A stretch of 64,000 nucleotides of DNA from Marinifilum breve. GTDB lineage: Bacteria > Bacteroidota > Bacteroidia > Bacteroidales > Marinifilaceae. The notes beneath the pieces are model-generated. The model saw only the letters and a list, made by a program, of their open reading frames with translations, was not told the DNA's origin and ran no database searches. Every line of letters starts with the position of its first letter. Within the stretch, counting starts at the first letter, position 1. The position numbers and the translations under genes were made by a program. The DNA lies in NCBI RefSeq assembly GCF_003202155.1, contig NZ_QFLI01000013.1, positions 62,001 to 126,000 of the forward strand. The letters are read 5' to 3'. Below are positions 26,890 through 35,610 of the stretch, in pieces.

Positions 26890-27930
26890 TTATTTTACGC
26901 TGATATAAGGTTCGTTATTGTTTGTTCTTTCTACCAATTCTCCAATTGGATTTAAGTCAAATCCTTCATTTTTAGCCAAGCTGATAAACTCATCAATATG
27001 ATTGTCGTCAACAGCAACCAATAATCCACCACTTGTTTGCGGATCGCAAAGCAATGCTTTCTGATCTTCGGTAATGTCTCCAATTAAATGTCCGTATGAG
27101 GCCCAGTTTCTTCTGGTTCCACCAGGAGTACTTCCTTTCTGAATCAATTCTTCTACACCTTTAATTTTAGGTACATCATTGTAATTGATTACTGCATTTA
27201 CATTACTTCCTTCGCAGATTTCACTTAAGTGTCCCAACAAACCAAAACCAGTAACATCAGTCATCGACTTGATGTATTCTTGTTCGCCAAATACAACTCC
27301 CACTTTGTTCAGGCTGCACATTAAATCAACAGCAATTTGATTGTTTTCGTGAGCGATTAATTTCTTTTTCTCGGCAGTGGTTAGAACACCAATACCAAGA
27401 GGTTTTGTTAGGAACAAGGTACAGTTTGGACTGGCAGTATTGTTTTTCTTTACTCTTTCGGTGGCTACAATTCCGTTCACCGATAAACCAAAAACAGGAT
27501 CGCCAATGTCAATAGAGTGTCCACCTGCCAATTGGATGCCTGCATTTGCGCACACATCTCTGGCGCCTTCAACTACTTTCTGAGCAATATCGGTAGAAAG
27601 TTTTTCCAAAGGCCAGGCAAGAATAGCCAAGGCCATAATTGGTTTACCACCCATTGCATAAATATCACTTATGGCATTTGTAGCAGCAATTCTTCCAAAA
27701 TCGTATGGATCATCTACAATTGGAGTAAAGAAATCGGTTGTACTAATTAGAGCCTGACCGTTACCCAAATCGTAAACAGCTGCATCATCTTTAGTATCGT
27801 TACCAACCAGCAAGTTCGGATTGGGAATTCTTGGTGTGCTGCTTTTTAAAATGCATTCTAAATCTTTCGGTGAGATTTTACATCCACATCCGGCTCCCGG
27901 ACTAAACTGTGTCAGTTTCTTTGTTTCCAT
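26890..27930 (-). CDS. selD: Selenide, water dikinase
   Basis: SelD makes selenophosphate from selenide and ATP, the donor for selenocysteine or for 2-selenouridine in tRNA. The N-terminal [10 protein letters not shown] has the catalytic Cys15 and Lys18; the position is cysteine, not selenocysteine. [24 protein letters not shown] and [11 protein letters not shown] are the metal and ATP-binding parts of the PurM-like fold. 346 aa is normal. A TATCTTTG -7 element on the minus strand lies at 27959-27966. Confidence 0.95.
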   Translation of the reverse strand: METKKLTQFSPGAGCGCKISPKDLECILKSSTPRIPNPNLLVGNDTKDDAAVYDLGNGQALISTTDFFTPIVDDPYDFGRIAATNAISDIYAMGGKPIMALAILAWPLEKLSTDIAQKVVEGARDVCANAGIQLAGGHSIDIGDPVFGLSVNGIVATERVKKNNTASPNCTLFLTKPLGIGVLTTAEKKKLIAHENNQIAVDLMCSLNKVGVVFGEQEYIKSMTDVTGFGLLGHLSEICEGSNVNAVINYNDVPKIKGVEELIQKGSTPGGTRRNWASYGHLIGDITEDQKALLCDPQTSGGLLVAVDDNHIDEFISLAKNEGFDLNPIGELVERTNNNEPYISVK

Positions 27931-27958
27931 TGTTTTTGTAATCTGTTAAATGATCCGG

Positions 27959-27966
27959 CAAAGATA
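27959..27966 (-). promoter_or_regulatory. Probable -7 element for selD-yedF
   Basis: On the minus strand the bases read TATCTTTG, a full match to TAnnTTTG, about 30 nt before the selD start. No good -33 element is seen, so confidence is moderate. Confidence 0.5.
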
Positions 27967-28060
27967 TCACTTTTTAGTATTGATTGTCATCCAACTTATG
28001 GTCTAATTTTTACAATATTTATTTGTTCATGATCACTTAAATCTTGTAAATTTGGTGTTT

Positions 28061-28834
28061 GTGAAATTAGATAATAGAGAATTGAAAAAGTTTGTTCCGA
28101 TAAATTATTTGTTACTGATTATTTGTGGATTTGTAATGCAATCATGTGTTACTCAAAATAAGTATCTGCAATTAGTAAATACATGTGATGCATTTACATG
28201 TGTTAACGAGGTGGATGTAAGTGAACAATTGGAATTGCAAAAACAAGGCAAGAGAAAATTACAGATTTATTTGATTCGCCATGCTAAACCAAACCTGAAA
28301 AAGAAACTGTTTTATTCTGCAAAACAGGCTCAACAGTACGTTTACGATTACAATTCAGTACCAATTATTCCCTTCGATCCTGAAATGGTGAAGGTGAATT
28401 TAAACCCGAATCATATCATTTACTGTTCCAACTTGCCACGTTCACAAGAAACTGCATTGGCAATATTTGGAAAAGATTATACTGTTGTTTCCGATTCCAT
28501 ATTTAGAGAATATGAAATTAAAATGGTAAAAGCCGCTAGCATTATCAAATTGCCTTTACCGATTTGGCAATTTTTTAGCCGTGGTAGTTGGTTGTTGGGT
28601 TTTAATCACAAAGGAATTGAAAGCAATAAAGAGGCCAAGCAGAGAGTAAAGTATGCAGTTGAAAATCTGATAAAGGTTGCAGAAAAAGAAGAAACAGCAG
28701 TGCTTGTTGCTCATGGCATGTTGAACCATGGATTGGAGAAACAGTTGAAAAAACAAGGCTGGCAAGTCATTCAAAAAAACGGACAAACCAACCTGGGAGC
28801 AACTGTTCTTGTTAAGATTGTTGACTTAGAGTAG
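28061..28834 (+). CDS. Histidine phosphatase family lipoprotein-like protein
   Basis: A phosphoglycerate-mutase-like phosphatase. The RHG-type motif appears as YLIRHAKPN, the later LPRSQETALAIF carries a conserved arginine, and the second catalytic histidine is in LVAHGMLNHG. An N-terminal hydrophobic segment ends in VMQSC, a possible lipobox, so the protein may be anchored outside. There is no ATG at the start; TTG 28052, GTG 28055 and GTG 28061 are in frame, and GTG 28061 gives the best signal. The substrate is unknown. Confidence 0.75.
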   Translation: MKLDNRELKKFVPINYLLLIICGFVMQSCVTQNKYLQLVNTCDAFTCVNEVDVSEQLELQKQGKRKLQIYLIRHAKPNLKKKLFYSAKQAQQYVYDYNSVPIIPFDPEMVKVNLNPNHIIYCSNLPRSQETALAIFGKDYTVVSDSIFREYEIKMVKAASIIKLPLPIWQFFSRGSWLLGFNHKGIESNKEAKQRVKYAVENLIKVAEKEETAVLVAHGMLNHGLEKQLKKQGWQVIQKNGQTNLGATVLVKIVDLE

Positions 28835-28838
28835 AAAT

Positions 28839-29480
28839 TTATTTCTTTCGAATCATCATCAGGCCATGACGAATAGGAAGCATTAAATTTTCAACTCTAT
28901 TATCATTTTGAATAAAGTCATTAAAGGCTAAAATACCTTGCGTCTGTTTGTCTTTTGATTCTACCTCTTCTAAAACTTTTCCATCCCACAGAACATCATC
29001 AGCTAAAATAAACCCTCCTTGCTTTAGCTTTAGGTAAACAGCTTCGAAATATTCAATATACTGTCTTTTGTCGGCATCAATAAAAACTAAATCAAATTCT
29101 TCATCGATATTTGGAATGATATCTAATGCCTCGCCAATATGGAATTCTATTTTGTCTTCACAACCCGATTGTTTGATGAATTTACGAGTGAAATATTCCA
29201 ATTCATCATTGCAATCAATGGTATGAATTACACAATCACTTGATGTTCCCATGGCCATGCTAATTGCTGAATAACCAGTGTAAGTTCCAATTTCTAAAAC
29301 TCGCTTTGGATTCATCATCTGACAAATCATCTTCAAAAATTTGCCTTGCATGTGTCCGGAAAGCATTCTCGGACGTAGCATTTTTACGTGAGTTTCACGA
29401 GTAAGGTCTTTTAAAACCTGATCTTCGTTTTCGGTATGTGTAAGGATGTATTCTTCCAGCTCTTTATTAATCTCCAACAT
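28839..29480 (-). CDS. SAM-dependent O-methyltransferase (COMT-like)
   Basis: A class I methyltransferase of the caffeoyl-CoA/catechol O-methyltransferase family. The SAM motif is VLEIGTYTGYSAISMA near residues 60-75, and the metal/substrate motif is FDLVFIDADKRQY followed by ILADDVLWDGKV. 213 aa is normal. It lies 3 bp after the M16 peptidase gene on the same strand and is likely co-transcribed. The substrate cannot be told from sequence. Confidence 0.9.
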   Translation of the reverse strand: MLEINKELEEYILTHTENEDQVLKDLTRETHVKMLRPRMLSGHMQGKFLKMICQMMNPKRVLEIGTYTGYSAISMAMGTSSDCVIHTIDCNDELEYFTRKFIKQSGCEDKIEFHIGEALDIIPNIDEEFDLVFIDADKRQYIEYFEAVYLKLKQGGFILADDVLWDGKVLEEVESKDKQTQGILAFNDFIQNDNRVENLMLPIRHGLMMIRKK

Positions 29481-29483
29481 GAC

Positions 29484-30704
29484 TTATTTATACATCAAAG
29501 TGGTTAATCTATCTTTATTCAAAATTTCGTTGGCAACTTCCATTAATTGCTCTGCAGTTATCGATTCTACTTTTTGGTAGATCTCCTCCAAAGAATCAAC
29601 CCGATTGTACAACAAGAAGCTTTTGCCAACATTAAGCATCAAGTTCTCGTTGTTTTCCGATGATATGGCAATCTGTCCAATCATCTGATTTTTTGCCTTG
29701 GTCAACTGTCCTGGTCCTAGCTTTTTTGTGCAAAGCAAATCCATTTCCTTATGAATTAGGCTAAGGCATTTGTCCAAATATCCCTTATCAGTGCCAAAAT
29801 AGATACTAAAAACTCCAGTGTCGGCATAAGGTGTGTAGTTTGCTTCAATATTATAAGCTAAGCCATGTTTTTCACGCAATGAAAGATTCAGTCGCGAATT
29901 CATTCCTGGCCCACCCAATATATTCGTTAAAAGCGACAATGGAATTCTTCGATCATCATTTGCATCGTAGGCAACATTTCCTAAAACACAATGTCTTTGG
30001 TAAGTGTTTTTTACCAAAGTTTGAGTTCTTGGTTTGTAGGAATTCGGTTTTTTCCTTTTGTCGATACGCACATTTTCGGCAATTCCTCCAAAATATTTTT
30101 CTACCATCTTCACCAACTTCTTAAAAGGAATATTTCCTACAGAACTAATTACCATCTGGTCGGTGTGATAGTTATTTCTGATGAAGTTTAAGATGTCATC
30201 GCGTTTGAAGGCCTTAATATGCTTAGGTGTACCTAAAACATTTCTTCCAATCGGATCTTTTTTGAAAATCAATTCCTCAAAATCATCAAAAATTAGTTCT
30301 GACGGAGAATCTTTATATGAATTGATTTCGTCGAGAATTACCTCTTTCTCTTTTTCCAGTTCTTTTTCCGGGAAAACAGAATTAAATGTGATATCGCTTA
30401 TTAACTCAAGAGCTCTTTTGTAATCTTTATCCAAAAAAGTAGTGTAAATGCATGTTTCTTCCTTGGTAGTGTAGGCATTTAGTTCTCCACCTACATCTTC
30501 CATTCGGCTAAGTATGTGATATGCTTTACGTTTTGTTGTTCCTTTAAACACAACATGCTCTATAAAGTGAGCAATTCCCCATTCGTCCTCTTTCTCATCA
30601 CGGGAACCGGTATTCAAAATAATTCCGCAATGTGCAACATTTGCTTTAACCGGTCGATGAATTAACCGGATACCATTTGATAATGTGTAAGTTTCGAATA
30701 CCAT
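29484..30704 (-). CDS. M16 family zinc metallopeptidase
   Basis: An insulinase/processing-peptidase-like enzyme with the inverted zinc motif HFIEH (H46, E49, H50) and the downstream glutamate region at KEETCIYTTF. The C-terminal M16 half has RHCVLGNVAYD and GGPGMNSRLN. 406 aa fits the single-chain bacterial type. No signal peptide is seen. A TACCTTTG -7 element on the minus strand (30724-30731) lies about 20 nt upstream. Confidence 0.92.
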   Translation of the reverse strand: MVFETYTLSNGIRLIHRPVKANVAHCGIILNTGSRDEKEDEWGIAHFIEHVVFKGTTKRKAYHILSRMEDVGGELNAYTTKEETCIYTTFLDKDYKRALELISDITFNSVFPEKELEKEKEVILDEINSYKDSPSELIFDDFEELIFKKDPIGRNVLGTPKHIKAFKRDDILNFIRNNYHTDQMVISSVGNIPFKKLVKMVEKYFGGIAENVRIDKRKKPNSYKPRTQTLVKNTYQRHCVLGNVAYDANDDRRIPLSLLTNILGGPGMNSRLNLSLREKHGLAYNIEANYTPYADTGVFSIYFGTDKGYLDKCLSLIHKEMDLLCTKKLGPGQLTKAKNQMIGQIAISSENNENLMLNVGKSFLLYNRVDSLEEIYQKVESITAEQLMEVANEILNKDRLTTLMYK

Positions 30705-30723
30705 ATACTTTTTTATTAGGCTG

Positions 30724-30731
30724 CAAAGGTA
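30724..30731 (-). promoter_or_regulatory. Probable -7 element for the M16 peptidase operon
   Basis: The minus strand reads TACCTTTG, matching TAnnTTTG, about 20 nt before the start codon at 30704. Confidence 0.5.
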
Positions 30732-30782
30732 ACAAGAAGTTTAGAATCCGATTAAAATTCCTTTCTATTTTTCTTGATTTTA

Positions 30783-30813
30783 TTTGGTGATGTAAATTTT
30801 TTACGTACTTTTG
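30783..30813 (+). promoter_or_regulatory. Promoter of the tRNA-Phe pair
   Basis: TTTG at 30783-30786 and TACTTTTG at 30806-30813 match -33/-7 with 19 nt between. The first tRNA-Phe begins 18 nt after the -7 box. Confidence 0.8.
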
Positions 30814-30831
30814 CATCGCTCAAGTAAAGAG

Positions 30832-30904
30832 GGTACCATAGCTCAGTTGGTAGAGCAATGGACTGAAAATCCATGTGTCCCTGGTTCGATTCCAGGTGGT
30901 ACCA
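30832..30904 (+). tRNA. tRNA-Phe (anticodon GAA), copy 1
   Basis: Acceptor GGTACCA pairs with TGGTACC; the anticodon loop CTGAAAA sits between TGGA and TCCA, giving GAA. The T-arm has GGTTCGATTCC and the discriminator is A. CCA is not encoded. Copies 2 and 3 have the same 73 bases. Confidence 0.97.
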
Positions 30905-30936
30905 CATCTTTTTTCTTCGAGTAATGAATACCAAGG

Positions 30937-31009
30937 GGTACCATAGCTCAGTTGGTAGAGCAATGGACTGAAAATCCATGTGTCCCTGGTTCGATTCCAG
31001 GTGGTACCA
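30937..31009 (+). tRNA. tRNA-Phe (anticodon GAA), copy 2
   Basis: Identical in its 73 bases to copy 1, which ends 32 nt upstream. No separate promoter is seen between them, so the two are likely one transcript ending at the terminator directly downstream. Confidence 0.97.
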
Positions 31010-31011
31010 CG

Positions 31012-31042
31012 AAAAAAGCCGATCAAACGATCGGCTTTTTTT
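31012..31042 (+). terminator. Terminator after the tRNA-Phe pair
   Basis: AGCCGATC / GATCGGCT stem with an AAAC loop, flanked by A and T runs (31037-31042). Confidence 0.88.
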
Positions 31043-31153
31043 GTATCTGTTAACCTTGATTCGGTGACTTATAAATATCGGATATTTTAATTGGTTACAG
31101 TAAAGACAGCATTTATGCTGTCTCTATTCTGAAAAATATTTCTCTTAATGTTA

Positions 31154-32452
31154 TTAGTTTGCATCAATCAATAAATCGAATCCTTTCTTTTTAAATTCTC
31201 TCTCGGTTGTAGATAGAGATTTGGCAGCAGTAATTGTTGGGAAATTACCTTGGCTAATGTATTGGAGTGCTGCTTGCAGATTGCTCTCTTCTGGATCACC
31301 AAAATCATGACTTAAATCGTCAGCAATTTCAAAATCCACAGGAATTCCTTCAAAGTAATTGCCTTCGTCAGCTGCATTGGTAATAGAGAAACTGATTGGA
31401 ACAATTGCCAAATTAAAATCTTGGTTTTCGAAAACGTACATTCCTACTGGCTTACCATGTGTTTTACTACCAATTAAAATTACTTTATCATCACCTAGGT
31501 ATGGTTTTAAGCCATTTATTACCATTTCGCTGGCAGATGCTGTTCTGTTTGTTGTTATTATAAATACCCGTTCAAAACCAAGGGCAGATGATTGGTTGCT
31601 AAATGCGTATGTGAAGTTTTCATCACTTTTAGAATCATTGTGGAATACTTTAGAATAGATTTCTCCTTCGAATAGATTGCCAGTAATTAAACTAGAAAGT
31701 TGATTTGATATGGTGGTACTTCCTCCTCCGTTGTAACGAAAATCTAGAACCAATTCTTTAGCTTCATTATTTTTAAAATAATCAAATGCTTCATTCAGGG
31801 CATCTTCAGAACTACCTATGAAACTATCAAAAGCCAGGTAGGCTACTTTTACTCCTTCGTGATCAATGATTTTTCGACTTAATACAGAGTTTTGATCAAT
31901 TTCTTGTTGACTGGCTGTAATTTCTTTTTGCTCCCCCAAGTTATTTTCAAAAACAAAGGTACAGGTAGCTTTATCCAATTCATCTAAAACTTGATTTTCA
32001 GTTAAGTCTGCAATAGCCATGCCATTGATATTGATTAAAGCCCAGCCTCGGGTAATTCCTTCTGACGCTAAAGGAGATTCCTCGAAAATCAATTTTACCC
32101 TAAGTTTACCTTCAGAATCATACTTAAATGCTAAGCCATAGCCTTTATAGGTTCCGTTTTCAAGATATGCCAATAAAGCATCAAGATTGGCAATATAACT
32201 CCATCTGTCTTGACTCACCAGTAATGCTTCGAAATAGTCATTTACAGAAGAATAATTTGATGCATTTATATTTGGTAATTCTTCATTCCAATAATACCAT
32301 TCGCTCATCGTTTGATCGATGGTTTCGTAAATGGTTTTGGATTCTCTTCTGGAGTTGTTGTTATCATCATCGCTGCAGGCGGCTATAAATGATGAGAAGA
32401 TAAAAAGAGAGAGAAAAAATTTAAATGATTTTAAAAATCTATTTTTAGTCAT
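31154..32452 (-). CDS. S41 family serine peptidase, lipoprotein
   Basis: A C-terminal processing peptidase-like enzyme. The lipoprotein signal ends in FIAAC at about residue 26, followed by a D/N-rich tether (SDDDNNN). A PDZ-like region lies near residues 90-190 (YKGYGLAF, ESPLASEGITRGWALININGM). The peptidase part has RYNGGGS, the catalytic serine 306 in TASASEM and the likely lysine 334 in KTHGKPVG. It is exported and faces the periplasm or the outside. It is the only gene between tRNA-Phe copies 2 and 3 and is transcribed against them. Confidence 0.9.
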   Translation of the reverse strand: MTKNRFLKSFKFFLSLFIFSSFIAACSDDDNNNSRRESKTIYETIDQTMSEWYYWNEELPNINASNYSSVNDYFEALLVSQDRWSYIANLDALLAYLENGTYKGYGLAFKYDSEGKLRVKLIFEESPLASEGITRGWALININGMAIADLTENQVLDELDKATCTFVFENNLGEQKEITASQQEIDQNSVLSRKIIDHEGVKVAYLAFDSFIGSSEDALNEAFDYFKNNEAKELVLDFRYNGGGSTTISNQLSSLITGNLFEGEIYSKVFHNDSKSDENFTYAFSNQSSALGFERVFIITTNRTASASEMVINGLKPYLGDDKVILIGSKTHGKPVGMYVFENQDFNLAIVPISFSITNAADEGNYFEGIPVDFEIADDLSHDFGDPEESNLQAALQYISQGNFPTITAAKSLSTTEREFKKKGFDLLIDAN

Positions 32453-32651
32453 CGATTTGTTGGTTTAGTGATTAATGAATGGATTCTAAAATAACAAAAA
32501 CTATACCTAGTTTAATTTAAACGCATCAGGAATATGTGTATTGTAGAAAAAATAAATATTTGAAATAAATCTAAATTGTGTAGAAAAAATTGATTTTGAA
32601 CTATTTTCGGAAATGTATTCCTGTTTTTTGAAAATGTGCAGCATAATTTAT

Positions 32652-32681
32652 TTTGTAGATAGGGATTTTTGCTTACTTTTG
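32652..32681 (+). promoter_or_regulatory. Promoter of the third tRNA-Phe
   Basis: TTTG at 32652-32655 and TACTTTTG at 32674-32681, with 18 nt between, lie 16 nt ahead of the tRNA. Confidence 0.72.
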
Positions 32682-32697
32682 TAGCACCAAAACAAAC

Positions 32698-32770
32698 GGT
32701 ACCATAGCTCAGTTGGTAGAGCAATGGACTGAAAATCCATGTGTCCCTGGTTCGATTCCAGGTGGTACCA
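32698..32770 (+). tRNA. tRNA-Phe (anticodon GAA), copy 3
   Basis: Same 73 bases as copies 1 and 2, but 1.7 kb downstream and with its own promoter and terminator. The terminator after it uses nearly the same GCCGATC/GATCGGC stem as the one after copy 2, which points to duplication of the whole unit. Confidence 0.97.
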
Positions 32771-32772
32771 CG

Positions 32773-32799
32773 AAAGCCGATCATCTGATCGGCTTTTTT
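32773..32799 (+). terminator. Terminator after tRNA-Phe copy 3
   Basis: Stem AAGCCGATC / GATCGGCTT followed by a T run (32794-32799). Confidence 0.85.
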
Positions 32800-32958
32800 G
32801 TTTTCTGTTGGGTAATGAGTTCTCCATCTGTGTATTTTCTCCTCAATTTCTGATACTTATTCTGTTCGGCTTTGAACAATTTTTAAATTACAAACGTTTT
32901 CGATCTAAAATAAAGACTTTCAACTGTCTAAGTGCTTTTTTTATTAGAATTAATAAGA

Positions 32959-32966
32959 TATTTTTG
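32959..32966 (+). promoter_or_regulatory. Probable -7 element for gpmI
   Basis: TATTTTTG fits TAnnTTTG and lies about 50 nt before the gpmI ATG. The -33 element is not clear. Confidence 0.45.
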
Positions 32967-33015
32967 CATGACTAAGACCAAGTAAAACAGAATTTAAGAT
33001 ATAAAATACTTTAAA

Positions 33016-34545
33016 ATGGCAGATAGCAAAAAAGCTTTATTGATGATCCTTGACGGATGGGGGATCGGAGACAAATCTAATTCAGATGTGATTTCTTCAG
33101 TTGCAACTCCTTATATGGATGGATTATTGGAAAAATATCCAAATTCACAATTGCAAGCTGCAGGTAGATTTGTTGGATTACCTGAAGGACAGATGGGTAA
33201 CTCAGAAGTAGGTCACTTAAATATTGGTGCAGGACGTGTTGTTTACCAGGATTTGGTGAAAATCAATATGGCGGTTGAACAAGATACTTTAAAAGATAAC
33301 GAGCAAGTTGTTAAAGCATTTACTCACGCTAAAGAAAATGGAAAGAAAGTTCACTTGATCGGTTTGATTGGTGATGGTGGCGTTCACTCTTTAAGTAAGC
33401 ATGCTTTGGCTCTATGTGATGCTGCAAAAGCATTCGGTTTAGAAAATGTATTCGTGCATGGTTTAACTGATGGACGTGATACTGACCCTAAATCAGGATT
33501 GGAATTTGTTAAGACTTTCGTAAATGATATTACATGCAAAGGGACTGCAAAATTTGCTTCTTTAATTGGTCGTTACTTTGGTATGGATCGCGATAGCAAC
33601 TGGGATCGTGTGAAGTTGGCTTATGATCTTTACACAAAAGGTGAAGGTAAAGCTACTACTGATGTTGTTGCTGCAATTGAGGAATCATACGCAGAAGGTG
33701 TAACTGATGAATTTATCAAACCAGTTGTGGTTGTTGATGAAGCCGGAGCTCCTTTGGCTAAAATTGAAGAAGGTGATGTAGTGATTTGTTTCAATTTCCG
33801 TACCGACCGTTTGCGTCAAATGACTACTGTTTTCTCTCAGGAAGACAAGAAGGAATTTGGAATGCACACTATGGATGTAGAGTGGTATACAATGACTTGT
33901 TACAATGCCAACTTTAAAGGTGTGAATGTAATCTACGATAAAGAGAACGTTCAGAACACCATGGGTGAGGTTGTTGCAGCTGCTGGTAAAAAACAGATTC
34001 GTATTGCGGAAACGGAAAAATATGCTCACGTAACATTCTTCTTCTCGGGTGGTCGCGAAGACGAGTTTGAAGGTGAAAGCCGCTTGTTGGTTGCATCTCC
34101 AAAAGTAGCTACTTACGATCTTCAACCAGAAATGTCAGCTCCAGAAGTGGCAGATAAAATTACTGCTGAGTTGAATGCTCAATCGGCTGATTTTGTTTGT
34201 TTGAACTTCGCTAATGGAGATATGGTAGGACACACAGGAGTTTACGAAGCAATTTCAAAAGCAGTTCAGGCTGTTGACAACTGCGTAGAGCAAGTTGTTG
34301 AAGCTGCTAAAGCAAATGGATACGATGTAATTATTATTGCAGACCACGGTAATGCTGATTTTGCTGTAAATGCTGATGGTTCTCCAAATACAGCTCACTC
34401 ATTAAATCCAGTTCCATGTGTTTGGGTTACTGAAAATCCAAAAGAAATTGAAAATGGTATTTTGGCTGATGTTGCTCCAACTTTGTTGGATATCATGGGC
34501 ATTGAGAAGCCAGAAGAGATGACGGGAAAATCTTTGATAAAATAA
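33016..34545 (+). CDS. gpmI: 2,3-bisphosphoglycerate-independent phosphoglycerate mutase
   Basis: Interconverts 3- and 2-phosphoglycerate in glycolysis, using two Mn ions and a phosphoserine. [11 protein letters not shown] holds the first metal aspartate, [17 protein letters not shown] holds the catalytic serine near residue 62, and [12 protein letters not shown] and [10 protein letters not shown] hold later metal ligands. 509 aa is normal. A single-gene unit with a terminator right after it. Confidence 0.97.
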   Translation: MADSKKALLMILDGWGIGDKSNSDVISSVATPYMDGLLEKYPNSQLQAAGRFVGLPEGQMGNSEVGHLNIGAGRVVYQDLVKINMAVEQDTLKDNEQVVKAFTHAKENGKKVHLIGLIGDGGVHSLSKHALALCDAAKAFGLENVFVHGLTDGRDTDPKSGLEFVKTFVNDITCKGTAKFASLIGRYFGMDRDSNWDRVKLAYDLYTKGEGKATTDVVAAIEESYAEGVTDEFIKPVVVVDEAGAPLAKIEEGDVVICFNFRTDRLRQMTTVFSQEDKKEFGMHTMDVEWYTMTCYNANFKGVNVIYDKENVQNTMGEVVAAAGKKQIRIAETEKYAHVTFFFSGGREDEFEGESRLLVASPKVATYDLQPEMSAPEVADKITAELNAQSADFVCLNFANGDMVGHTGVYEAISKAVQAVDNCVEQVVEAAKANGYDVIIIADHGNADFAVNADGSPNTAHSLNPVPCVWVTENPKEIENGILADVAPTLLDIMGIEKPEEMTGKSLIK

Positions 34546-34571
34546 AAGATTGTAACCGTATATAAAACATT

Positions 34572-34606
34572 CCGTACTATCTTTGCGCGATAGTACGGAT
34601 TTTTTT
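34572..34606 (+). terminator. Terminator after gpmI
   Basis: Perfect 10-bp stem CCGTACTATC / GATAGTACGG with a 7-nt loop, then a T run (34600-34606). Confidence 0.92.
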
Positions 34607-34641
34607 ATCCGTATAACTGATACAATTTAAATAGGGAAATA

Positions 34642-35223
34642 GTGTTACAGATAGGAAAAGCCATAGTTAGTCTTGATGTGATCGAGAAAAAATTCATTTG
34701 CGATTTTGGTAAATGTAAAGGTGCATGTTGTATCGAAGGAGATTCAGGCGCACCTTTGGATGAAGAAGAGAAAGCTATTTTGGAAGAGATCTATCCGGAT
34801 ATTAAAGAATATCTTACAGCAAAAGGAATAGAAGAGATAGAAAAACAAGGGACTTCAGTAATTGATTCAGATGACGATTTAGTCACTCCTATCATTAATG
34901 ATAAAGAGTGTGTTTATACGGTTTTTGAAAATGGATCGGCTTTGTGTGGTATCGAAAAGGCATATCTTGATGGAAAAATATCTTATCGCAAGCCAATTTC
35001 ATGTTCTTTATATCCTATTCGAATTGATAAGTATGAGGAATTTGATGCTGTGAATTACAACAAATGGGATATCTGTAAACCTGCCAGAGAACTTGGTTTT
35101 AAGATGGGAACACCAGTATATAAATTCTTAAAAGAACCATTGATTCGCAAATATGGCGAAGATTGGTATAAGGAGTTAGAGTATGCAGCTGAGAATATTG
35201 GCGAAATCATGAAAATGAGATAA
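34642..35223 (+). CDS. DUF3109 family cysteine-rich protein
   Basis: A conserved Bacteroidota protein of unknown function. It begins with GTG and MLQIGKAIVSLDV, which is the standard N-terminus of the family as I know it, so the GTG start is supported. Eight or so conserved cysteines lie in FICDFGKCKGACCIEGD, NDKECVYT, ALCGIEKAY, ISCSLYPIRI and WDICKPA, a pattern like the zinc/iron-chelating CxxxCxxC proteins. A metal cluster is plausible. No membrane segment is seen. Confidence 0.88.
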   Translation: MLQIGKAIVSLDVIEKKFICDFGKCKGACCIEGDSGAPLDEEEKAILEEIYPDIKEYLTAKGIEEIEKQGTSVIDSDDDLVTPIINDKECVYTVFENGSALCGIEKAYLDGKISYRKPISCSLYPIRIDKYEEFDAVNYNKWDICKPARELGFKMGTPVYKFLKEPLIRKYGEDWYKELEYAAENIGEIMKMR

Positions 35224-35610
35224 TAGAATTTTTCACGAAAATATTTAGAGAAACAGTGACCATTTTGGTTGCTGTTTTTTGTTTTATAAGGAGAAGTATT
35301 TTGAAATATCAGCAAAATAGCAATTTGAATATTTTATATTATTAGTGTTTGATATATATAAGAAGTGTTTATAATATATGATAAAATATCTAATCATATA
35401 CATAAAAGGAAATTTAGATATATATCAAAAATAATAAAAATTGAAGGATTTTATAAGAAACCTCGAGATTAAAATATTGAAAGTACTAATCTTGATGTAA
35501 TAGGATGCTTGGTTTATTTTGCCATAAATCTTGCAAGAACATATTTGTATTCTCGTGATCTATTGTATATTTACCTTCCGTAAATATTTAAATCCAATAA
35601 ACACTTTAAT
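35224..35610. other. AT-rich intergenic region
   Basis: A terminator is present at its start (35251-35280). The rest is very AT-rich with many TATATA-type runs and no supportable gene. The promoter of the following dipeptidase gene must lie here, but no single match to TAnnTTTG stands out. Confidence 0.55.
35251..35280 (+). terminator. Terminator after the DUF3109 gene
   Basis: AACAGTGACC pairs with GGTTGCTGTT (two G-U pairs) around ATTTT, followed by a T run. Confidence 0.75.

Noticed and set aside
26890-27930. Selenocysteine codon in selD
   Set aside because: The active-site position is an ordinary cysteine codon and the frame has no internal TGA.
28061-28834. CobC-type phosphatase for cobalamin
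   Set aside because: It is a histidine phosphatase but exported, on its own, and separated from the cobalamin genes by the copper and selenium genes; no support for that substrate.
31104-31123. Terminator for the S41 peptidase gene
   Set aside because: AGACAGCATTTATGCTGTCT is a hairpin, but on the minus strand only a weak TTTAC follows; not strong enough to list.
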